Notes under the pieces: model-generated
What the model was told of the DNA's origin: nothing
The model's database searches: none
What the model saw: only the letters and a program-made list of their open reading frames with translations
Translations under genes and position numbers: made by a program
In this document: piece after piece, positions 20,101 to 29,835 of the stretch
How positions within the stretch are numbered: the first letter of the stretch is position 1
Layout: the number at the start of each line of letters is the position of its first letter
Source: Acidovorax delafieldii
GTDB lineage: Bacteria; Pseudomonadota; Gammaproteobacteria; Burkholderiales; Burkholderiaceae_C
Length of the DNA: 64,000 nt
Assembly (NCBI GenBank): GCA_002377855.1
Contig: DFQQ01000044.1
Span: 152,258-216,257, forward strand
Direction of reading: 5' to 3'

Positions 20101-20584
20101 GGACGAAGTCACGCTGTTTCTGCACCAGGTGGAGTCGGAACTGTCGGTGGAGCACCGCAAGATGCTCCAGGTGGCCCGCAATCGCGAGTCCGCACTGGAG
20201 GGGCGCAATGTGCTCGTGGTGGAAGACGACGTACGGAACGTCTTCGCGCTTTCCAGCATTCTGGAGCCCACGGGCATCCATGTGCAGATCGCCCGCAATG
20301 GCGTCGAAGCGTTGGCGGCATTGGAGCGGGCTGGCACCAGCACCCATGCGGCCATCGACCTGGTGCTGATGGACATCATGATGCCGGAAATGGATGGCTA
20401 CACCGCCATGCGCGAAATCCGCAGCCGCCCCGAATGGCGGCGCATGCCCATCATCGCCCTTACCGCCAAGGCCATGCGGGACGACCAGGAGAAGTGCCTT
20501 GCCGCCGGTGCCAACGACTACATCGCCAAGCCCTTGGATGTGGAGAAGCTTTTGTCTCTCGTCCGGGTGTGGATGCCCAAGTAG
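17117..20584 (+). CDS. Membrane hybrid histidine kinase with three receiver domains
   Basis: 1155 aa. Order: membrane helix (about 19-39), CHASE3-like extracytoplasmic sensor (40-195, with the typical DAETGQRGYLLTG), second helix (195-216), GAF-like domain (240-380), long heptad coiled coil (385-470), HisKA with His485 in MSHELRTPLN, and ATPase domain with NLLSNALKF and GTGLGLS. A Pro/Ala linker leads to three receivers with phospho-acceptors Asp812, Asp934 and Asp1086. The ATG at 17117 is chosen over a GTG 33 bp earlier. cheR follows after 9 nt. The signal sensed is unknown. The coiled coil repeats EEL every 7 residues, a possible target for the neighbouring methyltransferase. Confidence 0.92.
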   Translation: MPHSSSRQAAAARFPIPRSLLAGFIVAALATLVIAIVNFRSAETRADAVRAMDRSALAMRHLNRFNAAIQDAETGQRGYLLTGETAYLQPYERAVNSLQKHLGDLKATAADYPAQRQLAAELDELTHQKLRELNETIALRKSGDTAGSMAMVYSGVGKDLMERMRKLIEDLRTQQNQQLDVRREQWVAAASNSNLYSGGGSLVLLVLICISAAITARDYRAKAVQAWVAAGLSGLGQRIQGDHRLEDIGQRALEYLATYLGAPVGAGYVRESQDLFTLFGGYALPRERLAQTTQSAEGLLGQAARSRQLLHVRDVPQGYLPVSSSTGQASPTELLIAPAVERGQVYAVIELGFCRPVNEAERHLMERASEMLAVAIRTGIDRNRMQDLLEETQRQSEELQTQQEELRVNNEELEQQSRILQESQAQMEVQQTELEQTNAHLEAQTQQLEYQREQLLRAQSAMTDKARELELASQYKSEFLANMSHELRTPLNSTLILAKLLADNRAGNLSAEQVKYAQTIYAAGNDLLALINDILDLSKIEAGQASVSIEPVSLASALQGLVDPLRPLAQEKGLTLAATTAPDAPATIETDPQRLGQVLKNLLSNALKFTEKGSVELHVSRNPDDTVSFAVKDTGIGIPANQQDLIFDAFRQADGSTHRKYGGTGLGLSISRDLAHLLGGSIHVHSAPGEGSVFTLVLPQTFQPAEPHPSASADAAAAHRPQPVAAPAVAIQAPVATQPTVPGSSAPAEPAGGAQASRAGPRSILVIEDDARFAQILSDLAREMDFECHLAYNAADGLAFAANSQPSAIVLDVNLPDFSGLGVLDQLKRNPVTRHIPVHVVSVADYSQEAMGRGAVGYALKPVKRDELVEALHRLEAKFTQNLRRVLVVEDDERQRESVRHLLGSSAVEIVGAGTAAEALAHLRASTFDCMVMDLNLPDLNGYDLLQQMTEQDGVSFPPVIVYTGRALSRDEEQRLRRFSKSIIVKDARSPERLLDEVTLFLHQVESELSVEHRKMLQVARNRESALEGRNVLVVEDDVRNVFALSSILEPTGIHVQIARNGVEALAALERAGTSTHAAIDLVLMDIMMPEMDGYTAMREIRSRPEWRRMPIIALTAKAMRDDQEKCLAAGANDYIAKPLDVEKLLSLVRVWMPK

Positions 20585-20593
20585 CCCGTTGCC

Positions 20594-21430
20594 ATGCCCC
20601 ACCGCAAAGCCAGAACGGCCGACATCGAGCAGCAATTGCTGATCGATGCGATTTACCACCGCTACCACTACGACTTCCGGGGATACGCGCCGGCCTCGCT
20701 CAAGCGACGCCTGGCCGCAGCGCTGCTGCATTTCGATTGCAAGACGCTGTCGCAACTGCAGGACCGCGTGCTGCACGAGTCAGCGGTGTTCCCGGCGCTG
20801 CTGGAATACCTCACGGTGCAAGTCAGTGACATGTTTCGCGACCCCAGCTACTACCAGTCGCTGCGCAAGGAAGTCGTGCCACTGCTGCGCACCTATCCGT
20901 CCCTCAAGGTGTGGGTGGCTGGGTGCAGCGCAGGTGAGGAGGTGTATTCGCTGGCCATCCTGCTGCATGAAGAAGGCCTGCTGGACCGCACACTCATCTA
21001 CGCGACCGACATCAACCCCCACGCCCTTCGCGCAGCAGCGTCCGGCGTCTTCGACATGGCAAGGGTGGCTGCGTTCACCGAGAACCATGCGCGCTCTGGG
21101 GCGCGCAGTTCTCTCTCGGACTACTACGCAGCCCGCTACGGGCGTGTGGTGTTTGACAAGGCCTTGCGTGAGCACATCGTGTTCTCGGACCACAGCCTCG
21201 CCACCGACAGCGTGTTTGCGGAGGTGCACTTCGTCTCCTGCCGCAATGTGCTGATCTACTTTGAGCGTGAGTTGCAAAACCGGGCACTGGGGTTGTTCCG
21301 CGATGCGCTGTGTCACCGCGGCTTCCTGGGCCTGGGCTCCAAAGAGTCGCTGCGCTTCACCGCCCACGCCGACGCGTTTGAGGATGTGGTGCCGGAAGAC
21401 CGCATCTACCGAAAAAGGGCCGGCCTGTGA
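20594..21430 (+). CDS. cheR: CheR-type protein glutamate methyltransferase
   Basis: SAM-dependent methyltransferase of the CheR family, 278 aa, full two-domain length. The SAM-binding motif VWVAGCSAGEEVYSLAILL and the conserved CRNVLIYFERELQ are present. It ends in a 4-bp overlap with the CheB gene. No chemoreceptor, CheA or CheW is nearby, so the substrate is unlikely to be a classical chemoreceptor; the upstream kinase is the obvious candidate. Confidence 0.9.
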   Translation: MPHRKARTADIEQQLLIDAIYHRYHYDFRGYAPASLKRRLAAALLHFDCKTLSQLQDRVLHESAVFPALLEYLTVQVSDMFRDPSYYQSLRKEVVPLLRTYPSLKVWVAGCSAGEEVYSLAILLHEEGLLDRTLIYATDINPHALRAAASGVFDMARVAAFTENHARSGARSSLSDYYAARYGRVVFDKALREHIVFSDHSLATDSVFAEVHFVSCRNVLIYFERELQNRALGLFRDALCHRGFLGLGSKESLRFTAHADAFEDVVPEDRIYRKRAGL

Positions 21431-22041
21431 GCGCCCACCTGCCCAGTCCTGCATCCCCGAGTTATCGCGCCATCGTGGTGGGAGGCTCTTCCGGAGGCAT
21501 TGACGCGCTCATGCAGGTGCTGCCTGCACTACCTGCCACCCTGGCCGCTGCCGTGCTTGTGGTGATGCACCTGCCGCGCGATCGCCGCAGCCTGCTGGCC
21601 GAGATATTCCAGCCCCGTTGCGATCTGACCCTGCGAGAAGCACACGACAAGGATGCCGTTGCACCGGGCACGGTGCTCCTCGCCCCGCCCGACTATCACT
21701 TGTTGGTGGAAAGGGGCCCTGACGGCCCCCACGCAGCGTTGTCCGTCGACACGCCTGTGCACTTCTCACGCCCGTCGATAGATGTGCTGTTTGAATCGGC
21801 AGCAGACCTGTATGGCGCCGCACTGGTGGGCATTCTCCTGTCAGGCGCCAATGAGGACGGTGCACGCGGGCTGGAGGCCATCCACGCCGCTGGCGGCCTC
21901 ACCATCGTGCAGGCCCCGGCCACCGCTTCCATCCCCACGATGCCAATGGCAGCCCTCGCCCGCGTGGAAGTCGATCACGTCCTGGCGCCCACCGACATTG
22001 CCAAGCTGCTCGGGGACCTGCACCGCGGGCAACTCATCTGA
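21427..22041 (+). CDS. cheB: CheB-type methylesterase lacking the receiver domain
   Basis: 204 aa, only the catalytic domain of CheB; the usual N-terminal receiver is absent. The catalytic residues can be seen in GGSSGGIDAL (Ser), VVMHLPRDR (His) and LLSGANEDGARGL (Asp). The GTG start overlaps the cheR stop (GTGA), and the stop overlaps the next start by 1 nt. Without a receiver, activity must be controlled in another way or be constitutive. Confidence 0.9.
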   Translation: MSAHLPSPASPSYRAIVVGGSSGGIDALMQVLPALPATLAAAVLVVMHLPRDRRSLLAEIFQPRCDLTLREAHDKDAVAPGTVLLAPPDYHLLVERGPDGPHAALSVDTPVHFSRPSIDVLFESAADLYGAALVGILLSGANEDGARGLEAIHAAGGLTIVQAPATASIPTMPMAALARVEVDHVLAPTDIAKLLGDLHRGQLI

Positions 22042-23219
22042 TGCCCACGCCGCCCCACTGTCAAACCACTGCCCTGCATACACCGTCCATGCACCAGACC
22101 TACCGCACCACCTGCCTGATCGTCGATGACGTGGAAGAGAACCTGATCGCCTTGGAGGCACTATTGCAGCGCGACGGGCTTGAAATTCTGAAAGCGCAGT
22201 CAGGCTTTGAGGCGCTGGAGTTGCTGCTGAAACACGATGACGTGGCCCTGGCACTGCTCGATGTCCAGATGCCCGAGATGAATGGCTTTGAGTTGGCAGA
22301 ACTCATTCGGGGCAGTGAGCGCACGCGGCACATTCCGCTGATCTTCATGACGGCGGGCTCGCGCGAGCAGAACTGGCAGTTTCGCGGCTACGAGAGCGGC
22401 GCGGTGGACTTTTTGTACAAACCCATCGACCCGCACATGCTGACCAACAAAGCAGGGGTGTTTTTCGAATTGCACCAGCGCAAGCAGGCGCTGGCCCACG
22501 AGCTGCGCGAGCGCACGGAAGCCTTGCGCATCAACGAGTTGTTCATGGCTGTGCTGAGCCACGACCTGCGCACGCCTGTGCAGTCCATCATGGCAGCAGC
22601 CACGGTGTTGCAACGGCAGCCCACTGCCGAAACGGTGGCGCTGATGGCCGGGCGCATGCTGCGCACCAGCCAGCGCGTGGGCCGGATGATTGAAGACCTG
22701 CTGGACGTCACCCGCATTCGGCAGGCCGGAGGATTGGCGCTGCACCTGGCCCCCGCCAGCATGCGCAGTCTTGTGCAGCGCACGATGGACGAAATGCAGA
22801 CCAGCCACCCCAACCGGTCTGTGGAGCCCGCCCTGCAAGGTGATCTGGAGGGAACCTGGGATGGCGAGCGCCTTTGCCAAGTGATCACCAATCTCTTGGG
22901 CAACGCTTTCCACCACGGCAGCACGGACCAGCCCGTACGCCTGACGGTGGACGGAACCAGCCTTTGCAAGGTCACGTTTGCTGTGTCAAACGGAGGCACC
23001 ATCGCACCCGAGTTGGTGCCGCACTTATTTACGGCGTTTCGCGGACGCGAGCGGGAGCCGGGCCGCCACCAGGGGCTAGGGCTGGGGCTTTTTATCGTTC
23101 ACCAGATCGTGCAGGCGCACCAGGGTCGCATTGATGTGGAGTCTCAAAACGGAACCACACAGTTTCGCGTCGAGTTACCGCGGCATGTGGAACCAGCGGG
23201 GCGCCGGGCGGTGCAGTAA
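22041..23219 (+). CDS. Receiver-histidine kinase hybrid
   Basis: 392 aa. An N-terminal receiver (about 22-135, phospho-acceptor Asp74 in LLDVQMPEMNG) is followed by a short coiled coil, a HisKA domain with His174 in VLSHDLRTPVQ, and an ATPase domain ending GLGLGLFIVHQIVQAHQG. There are no membrane segments, so it is cytoplasmic. It is the distal gene of the cheR/cheB cluster and may receive phosphoryl groups from the upstream hybrid kinase. An internal ATG at codon 17 is an alternative start. Confidence 0.9.
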   Translation: MPTPPHCQTTALHTPSMHQTYRTTCLIVDDVEENLIALEALLQRDGLEILKAQSGFEALELLLKHDDVALALLDVQMPEMNGFELAELIRGSERTRHIPLIFMTAGSREQNWQFRGYESGAVDFLYKPIDPHMLTNKAGVFFELHQRKQALAHELRERTEALRINELFMAVLSHDLRTPVQSIMAAATVLQRQPTAETVALMAGRMLRTSQRVGRMIEDLLDVTRIRQAGGLALHLAPASMRSLVQRTMDEMQTSHPNRSVEPALQGDLEGTWDGERLCQVITNLLGNAFHHGSTDQPVRLTVDGTSLCKVTFAVSNGGTIAPELVPHLFTAFRGREREPGRHQGLGLGLFIVHQIVQAHQGRIDVESQNGTTQFRVELPRHVEPAGRRAVQ

Positions 23220-23306
23220 ACCCAGGCTGGCAACCCATTGTGTAATAAATGATTGCGTGGCAGAAGCTTGAGCGCCCTGCGGCCATCACGTTTCCCTTTG
23301 CTGAAT

Positions 23307-23672
23307 TCAGGCAGCCGCACCCACTGCCATGCGGATGGAGCCCAGCAGCTGTTCCAGATCTTCCAGTTCGAAAGGCTTCAACAGCGTGCGGACATTCGCC
23401 CCCCAGGATTCAGGGTGACTGCCCAGCTCATAGCCTGAGCACAACACCACCCAGCGTTGTGGGTCGGCCGCGAGCAGCTTGCGCGCGAGGTCCGTGCCAG
23501 AAATACCGGGCAAGCTGACGTCCGATACCAGCACGTCGAAAGGCTGGCGGGCGTCCAGCTCGAGGGCCTCCTCGCCTGTGGCGCATGAGGTGACTGTCTG
23601 CCCCTCACTCTCCATGAGCATGCCAATGGTTTCGCGCAGCTCAGGATTGTCTTCAACGTACAAAATTCGCAT
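23307..23672 (-). CDS. Single-domain response regulator
   Basis: 121 aa, consisting only of a receiver. The acidic pocket EDN (7-9), phospho-acceptor Asp51 in VSDVSLPGISG and the conserved Lys in LLKPFE can be seen. No output domain is present. It is convergent with the receiver-kinase gene and separated by 87 bp, so it is probably a phosphorelay partner of the same cluster. Confidence 0.9.
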   Translation of the reverse strand: MRILYVEDNPELRETIGMLMESEGQTVTSCATGEEALELDARQPFDVLVSDVSLPGISGTDLARKLLAADPQRWVVLCSGYELGSHPESWGANVRTLLKPFELEDLEQLLGSIRMAVGAAA

Positions 23673-23945
23673 ACATCACAGCGGATTGAACCGCCGTGCC
23701 AGCGCAAAAGCTGACACAGCCAAAACCACCATCATGTGTAAAGCGGACGCCATCGTCTTGTAGGACAACACGCTGTCCAGAGCCAAGCGTTCTCAAATCG
23801 CTGCAAAAGTCGGAACTTCTGGATGATGAAGAGGCCGCAAATCACCCGCCACTGCCATTGGCGCAAGGCGATCAACGGCTAACAGGTAGAACCGTTCGCA
23901 TCAGTGAGGACGCCGGGCGGGTGAGTACTCAGCGTTCAGCCGCGC

Positions 23946-24458
23946 TCAGTCTTCCAGCAGGGAACGCAGCATCCAGGCGGTCTGCTCGTGCACCGTCAGG
24001 CGCTGGGTCAGCAGATCGGCCGTGGGCTCGTCGCTGGCCTTGTCGGCCAGGGGAAACAGACTGCGCGCGGTGCGGGCCACGGCCTCATGGCCTTCGACCA
24101 GCACGCGCACCATGTCCAGCGCCTTGGGCGGCGTGGATGGCGCATCGGGAACCGTCGCCAGCTTGCCAAACTCGGCATACGAGCCGGGCGCCACATGGCC
24201 CAGCGAGCGGATGCGCTCGGCGATGGGGTCCACTGCGTTCCACAGTTCGGTGTACTGCGCCATGAACATGGTGTGCAGGGTGTTGAACATGGGGCCCGTC
24301 ACGTTCCAGTGGAAGTTGTGGGTGGTGAGATACAGCGTGTAGGTATCGGCCAGAAGGCGCGACAGGCCCTGGGCGATGGCAGCACGGTCCTTGTCGCTGA
24401 TGCCGATGTTGATGCTGGGAACGGAGGTCTTGCCGGTAACTTTGCCTGCTTTGGCCAT
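23946..24458 (-). CDS. dps: Dps-family ferritin-like DNA-protection protein
   Basis: Dps dodecamers oxidise ferrous iron with peroxide and protect DNA. The product is 170 aa. The inter-subunit ferroxidase residues are in place: His50 (HNFHWN), His62 (LHTMF), Asp77 and Glu81 (NAVDPIAERI). The lysine-containing N-terminus could contact DNA. The ATG at 24456-24458 has an AAGGA site upstream; a longer start is not conserved. oxyR lies 2 kb away, a functional link. Confidence 0.93.
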   Translation of the reverse strand: MAKAGKVTGKTSVPSINIGISDKDRAAIAQGLSRLLADTYTLYLTTHNFHWNVTGPMFNTLHTMFMAQYTELWNAVDPIAERIRSLGHVAPGSYAEFGKLATVPDAPSTPPKALDMVRVLVEGHEAVARTARSLFPLADKASDEPTADLLTQRLTVHEQTAWMLRSLLED

Positions 24459-24625
24459 GAGTGGTCCTTCCTTGCTGAAAGCTTGAAACACCCCGCGCCG
24501 CACAGCCCGAAGGGCCGGGCGCGGGACCCTGGAACACTGTAGCGCAAGCCATCGGTTGCAGATGTCATCCTTTGCCGATGCCTTGCGCCTGGGTCAACAA
24601 AAGCGCGGAAACCCGAGCAACCGCC

Positions 24626-26374
24626 TCACTGCATCTGCTGCAAGTTGCCAATGCGCACCAGCATCTCGGTGAACATCTGCATATCGGCGTCCAGGTCCGC
24701 CACCTCCTTGAACTCCTTGGCGTTGTGGGCCGTGTACTTCTTGCCGGGCATAGCGGGGCCAAAGTTGATGGCGTTGGGCATCAGCTTGGCCGTGGTGCTT
24801 CCGGCGGTGGGCACGGGCTGCGCGGGCAAGCCTGTGGTATCCCCAAAGGTGTTGAGCAGCGTGGCCAGCCATGCACCCTTGGGATCACGGGCCATCCAGT
24901 TGCCCTGCTTGTGGTCTACCTCCACTGCCACACCCGCCTGTGTGCCCCAAGCCTGGATGCGCTGGGTGGTGGCCTGGGCCAGGGCCTCAGGCGTATTGCC
25001 CCGGGGCATGCGCACGTTCACCAGCACATCGACCTTGCCATCCTTTTCACGGATCAGGTTGGGCGACATGGTGAGCGGCCCCATGAAATCGTCGCTGTAA
25101 GCCAGCCCCATGGTGCGGCCCAGGTAGTCCACGCCGTACAGGTCGGCGATGTACTTCACGGCCTGGGCATAGCCATTGGCCGCCACCGTCACGCCCGATT
25201 GCTGCAGGAACAGCGCCAGGCGCGGCAGCGGGTTCACACCCTCTTCAGGGCGCGAGCCATGGGCCGATGCACCTGTGACCTTGACCAGTACGTCTGCACC
25301 TTCGCGCGTGACATCGATGCTGAACTTGCCCCCCTGGCTTGCGTACTTGCCCACGAAGGCGTCCTTGGCAGCGCCCAATTGACGTGCCGTAGCGTCGGCG
25401 TCGCCACCGCGCAGACGGGCTGTAGCCGTCTGGGGCACAGCGTTGGCCGATGCTGCACCGGCCATGGCCACGATGGTGGGCTGATTGCCCGAGGTGGCGC
25501 CCAGCGCAAAGGTAGTGCGCAGTGCGCCCGATCCCTTTTCGGCGACCACAGCAGGGTACTTGCTGTCGAGCACGATGTTGTACTGAGGCAGTGTCGTCTT
25601 GGCGCGGTAGTACTTCATGGCATCGCCACCGGTTTCTTCGGTGGTCTCGATCATGAGGCGGATGGTGCGCGCCAGCGGCAGGCCGCTTTCCTTCACGGCC
25701 TTCATGGCATACAGCACAGTGGCGATGGAGCCCTTGTCGTCGATGGAGCCCCGGCCATACAAATTGCCGCCCAAGCGGGTCAGCTTGAAGGGGTCGAGCT
25801 TGGTGCCGTCGTCCAGCACCCACTCGTCGGCCACCACGGGCACCACGTCGGCGTGGGTCAGGATTCCGAACTCTTCGGTACCACTGCCGGGCAGTTTCAC
25901 TTCAAACACGCGGTTGTCCACGTTGCGGTACTGCAGGCCAAAGTCCTTGGCCATGCCTTCCACCAGCTTGCCAAAGGCAATGATGGCGGGGTCTTCGTGC
26001 GGCGGGACCTTGTCGGAACGCACCGTGGGAATGGCCACCATGCGCGCCGTGGTGTCGATCACGGCGGCTTGGTTCTTCATGCGGTTGTACAGGCCCAGCA
26101 GGCGGCTGATGTTGACCAGGTCATCACCCTGCAGCGTGGCTTTGCGTTCATAGGCTGCCACGGCAGCCGCCAGTTCGGGCTGCATTTGGGCCGAGAGCGC
26201 CAGGAACTGGCTGAAGCTGCCGGACGCAGCCGTGGCCGACATGACAGCCGGCGCTGCCGCAATGCGGTCCAGTTCGGGCTTCTTCAGCGGGCCGCTGGCC
26301 TGGGGCGTAGACGGCATGGACGAACAGGCGGACAGAGCCGCCACCAGCGTGGCGGTGAGCCAAAGCTTCTTCAT
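24626..26374 (-). CDS. Lipoprotein M20-family metallopeptidase (dipeptidase)
   Basis: 582 aa. A lipoprotein signal is visible (MKKLWLTATLVAALSAC-SS, lipobox LSAC at residue 16), so the enzyme is probably anchored in the cell envelope. Zinc-peptidase motifs of the M20 family follow: LTHADVVPVV (metal His/Asp), GRGSIDDKGS (bridging Asp), ETTEETGGD (catalytic Glu) and the dimerisation-domain ASAHGSRPEEGVNP. An AGAGAGG site precedes the chosen ATG. Substrates are unknown; peptides are likely. Confidence 0.87.
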   Translation of the reverse strand: MKKLWLTATLVAALSACSSMPSTPQASGPLKKPELDRIAAAPAVMSATAASGSFSQFLALSAQMQPELAAAVAAYERKATLQGDDLVNISRLLGLYNRMKNQAAVIDTTARMVAIPTVRSDKVPPHEDPAIIAFGKLVEGMAKDFGLQYRNVDNRVFEVKLPGSGTEEFGILTHADVVPVVADEWVLDDGTKLDPFKLTRLGGNLYGRGSIDDKGSIATVLYAMKAVKESGLPLARTIRLMIETTEETGGDAMKYYRAKTTLPQYNIVLDSKYPAVVAEKGSGALRTTFALGATSGNQPTIVAMAGAASANAVPQTATARLRGGDADATARQLGAAKDAFVGKYASQGGKFSIDVTREGADVLVKVTGASAHGSRPEEGVNPLPRLALFLQQSGVTVAANGYAQAVKYIADLYGVDYLGRTMGLAYSDDFMGPLTMSPNLIREKDGKVDVLVNVRMPRGNTPEALAQATTQRIQAWGTQAGVAVEVDHKQGNWMARDPKGAWLATLLNTFGDTTGLPAQPVPTAGSTTAKLMPNAINFGPAMPGKKYTAHNAKEFKEVADLDADMQMFTEMLVRIGNLQQMQ

Positions 26375-26602
26375 GAGAACCTCTCTTTTTGTGGAGTGAA
26401 TTGCCGCAGCTGCCATGTGATCGGCAGCAACGCGCCAAGGCAAAAGCACGCGCCGGGCAGGCGGTGCCAAGGCGGCGCGAGTTTAGCCCCGCCCCATGGC
26501 AGTGCAGAGGTAACAAACCGTATCAGGTGGAGGCAACAGAATCGCCAAACTGTACCGCCGGCGGAGGAAGGTCTGCCGTCAGATACAGGCCATCAGGAAA
26601 GA

Positions 26603-27565
26603 TCAGGAAAGGCGTGTCACCCCCGGCAACTCGCAGGCATAGATGGCATTGCGCAGGGATGCAATCGCCTCGTAGCGCGTGAAGCTGCGCCGCCAGGCCA
26701 GCACGACCCGGCGCACTGGGGGCGGGCTGCCGTCCTTTTCCTCAATTGGCAGGTAGCGGATGTAGCTCTCATCACTCTTGCGGCGGCGCGCCACCGCCAG
26801 CGCGTCGCGCGGCACCGACAGGCGCGGCACCAGCGTCACACCCATGCCTGCGGCCACCATGTGTTTGATGGTCTCCAGCGACGAGCCCTCGAACGATTTG
26901 CGGATGCCCTCGGCGTTGCTGGCAAACCGGGCGAACTCGGGGCAGACCTCCAGCACATGGTCGCGAAAGCAGTGGCCTGCGCCCAGCAGCAGCATGGTCT
27001 CGCTTTTCAGTTCTGCCGCGGTGATCGACTTGCGCGAGGCCAGCGCATGGCTGCTGGGTACGGCCGCCATGAACGGTTCGTCGTACAGCGGCGCCATGGC
27101 AAGTCCGGTGTCGGGGAAGGGCTCGGCCAAAATGGCGCAGTCAATCTCACCCGTGCGCAACATCTCCAGCAGTTTGACGGTGAAGTTTTCCTGCAGCATC
27201 AGCGGCATTTGCGGTGTGCGCGTGATGGACTGCCGCACCAGATCAGGCAGCAGATACGGCCCGATGGTGTAGATCACGCCCAGCGTGAGCGGGCCAGCCA
27301 GCGGGTCTTTGCCGCGCTTGGCGATTTCCTTGATGGCGGCGGCTTGCTCCAGCACGCTTTGCGCCTGGCGCACGATCTCTTCGCCCAGCGGCGTCACCGT
27401 CACCTCGCCCGCGCTGCGCTCGAAGAGCTTCACGTCCAACTCTTCTTCCAGCTTCTTGATGGCCACCGACAGTGTGGGCTGCGAGACATAGCAGGCATCG
27501 GCCGCGTGGCCAAAGTGCTTCTCGCGGGCCACGGCGACGATGTACTTGAGTTCGGTGAGGGTCAT
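26603..27565 (-). CDS. oxyR: Hydrogen-peroxide-sensing transcriptional regulator OxyR
   Basis: LysR-family regulator of 320 aa. The N-terminal helix-turn-helix is HFGHAADACYVSQPTLSVAIKKLEEEL. The redox-active cysteine pair of OxyR is visible in GAGHCFRDHVLEVC, with the C-x8-C spacing of E. coli Cys199/Cys208, which identifies it as OxyR rather than a general LysR protein. It activates peroxide defences; dps nearby is a classic target. Confidence 0.95.
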   Translation of the reverse strand: MTLTELKYIVAVAREKHFGHAADACYVSQPTLSVAIKKLEEELDVKLFERSAGEVTVTPLGEEIVRQAQSVLEQAAAIKEIAKRGKDPLAGPLTLGVIYTIGPYLLPDLVRQSITRTPQMPLMLQENFTVKLLEMLRTGEIDCAILAEPFPDTGLAMAPLYDEPFMAAVPSSHALASRKSITAAELKSETMLLLGAGHCFRDHVLEVCPEFARFASNAEGIRKSFEGSSLETIKHMVAAGMGVTLVPRLSVPRDALAVARRRKSDESYIRYLPIEEKDGSPPPVRRVVLAWRRSFTRYEAIASLRNAIYACELPGVTRLS

Positions 27566-27606
27566 GGTGTGTTCCTGCGGGCCGCGTCAGCGCGGGTCTG
27601 AACGGC

Positions 27607-29727
<2,121 letters not shown>

Positions 29728-29835
29728 TTTCTTCAAGAGAGGTGGCAAATGGCGGTGGCGGCGTGGGGCAAAAAGGCTAACATGGTTACCCATAGTTCCC
29801 CGTGATTGCGGAAGTTTGCTTTCTGGACAGTTGTC

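Noticed and set aside
19346..20776. A 476-codon minus-strand frame
   Set aside because: Antisense to the receiver domains of the hybrid kinase; no recognisable domain.
20594..22041. A chemotaxis operon
   Set aside because: CheR and CheB are present, but there is no CheA, CheW, CheY-motor link or methyl-accepting receptor nearby.
24572..27601. A 1009-codon open frame on the plus strand
   Set aside because: It is entirely antisense to the M20 peptidase and oxyR, has the His/Gly/Arg-rich composition typical of antisense frames in GC-rich DNA, and shows no family motif.
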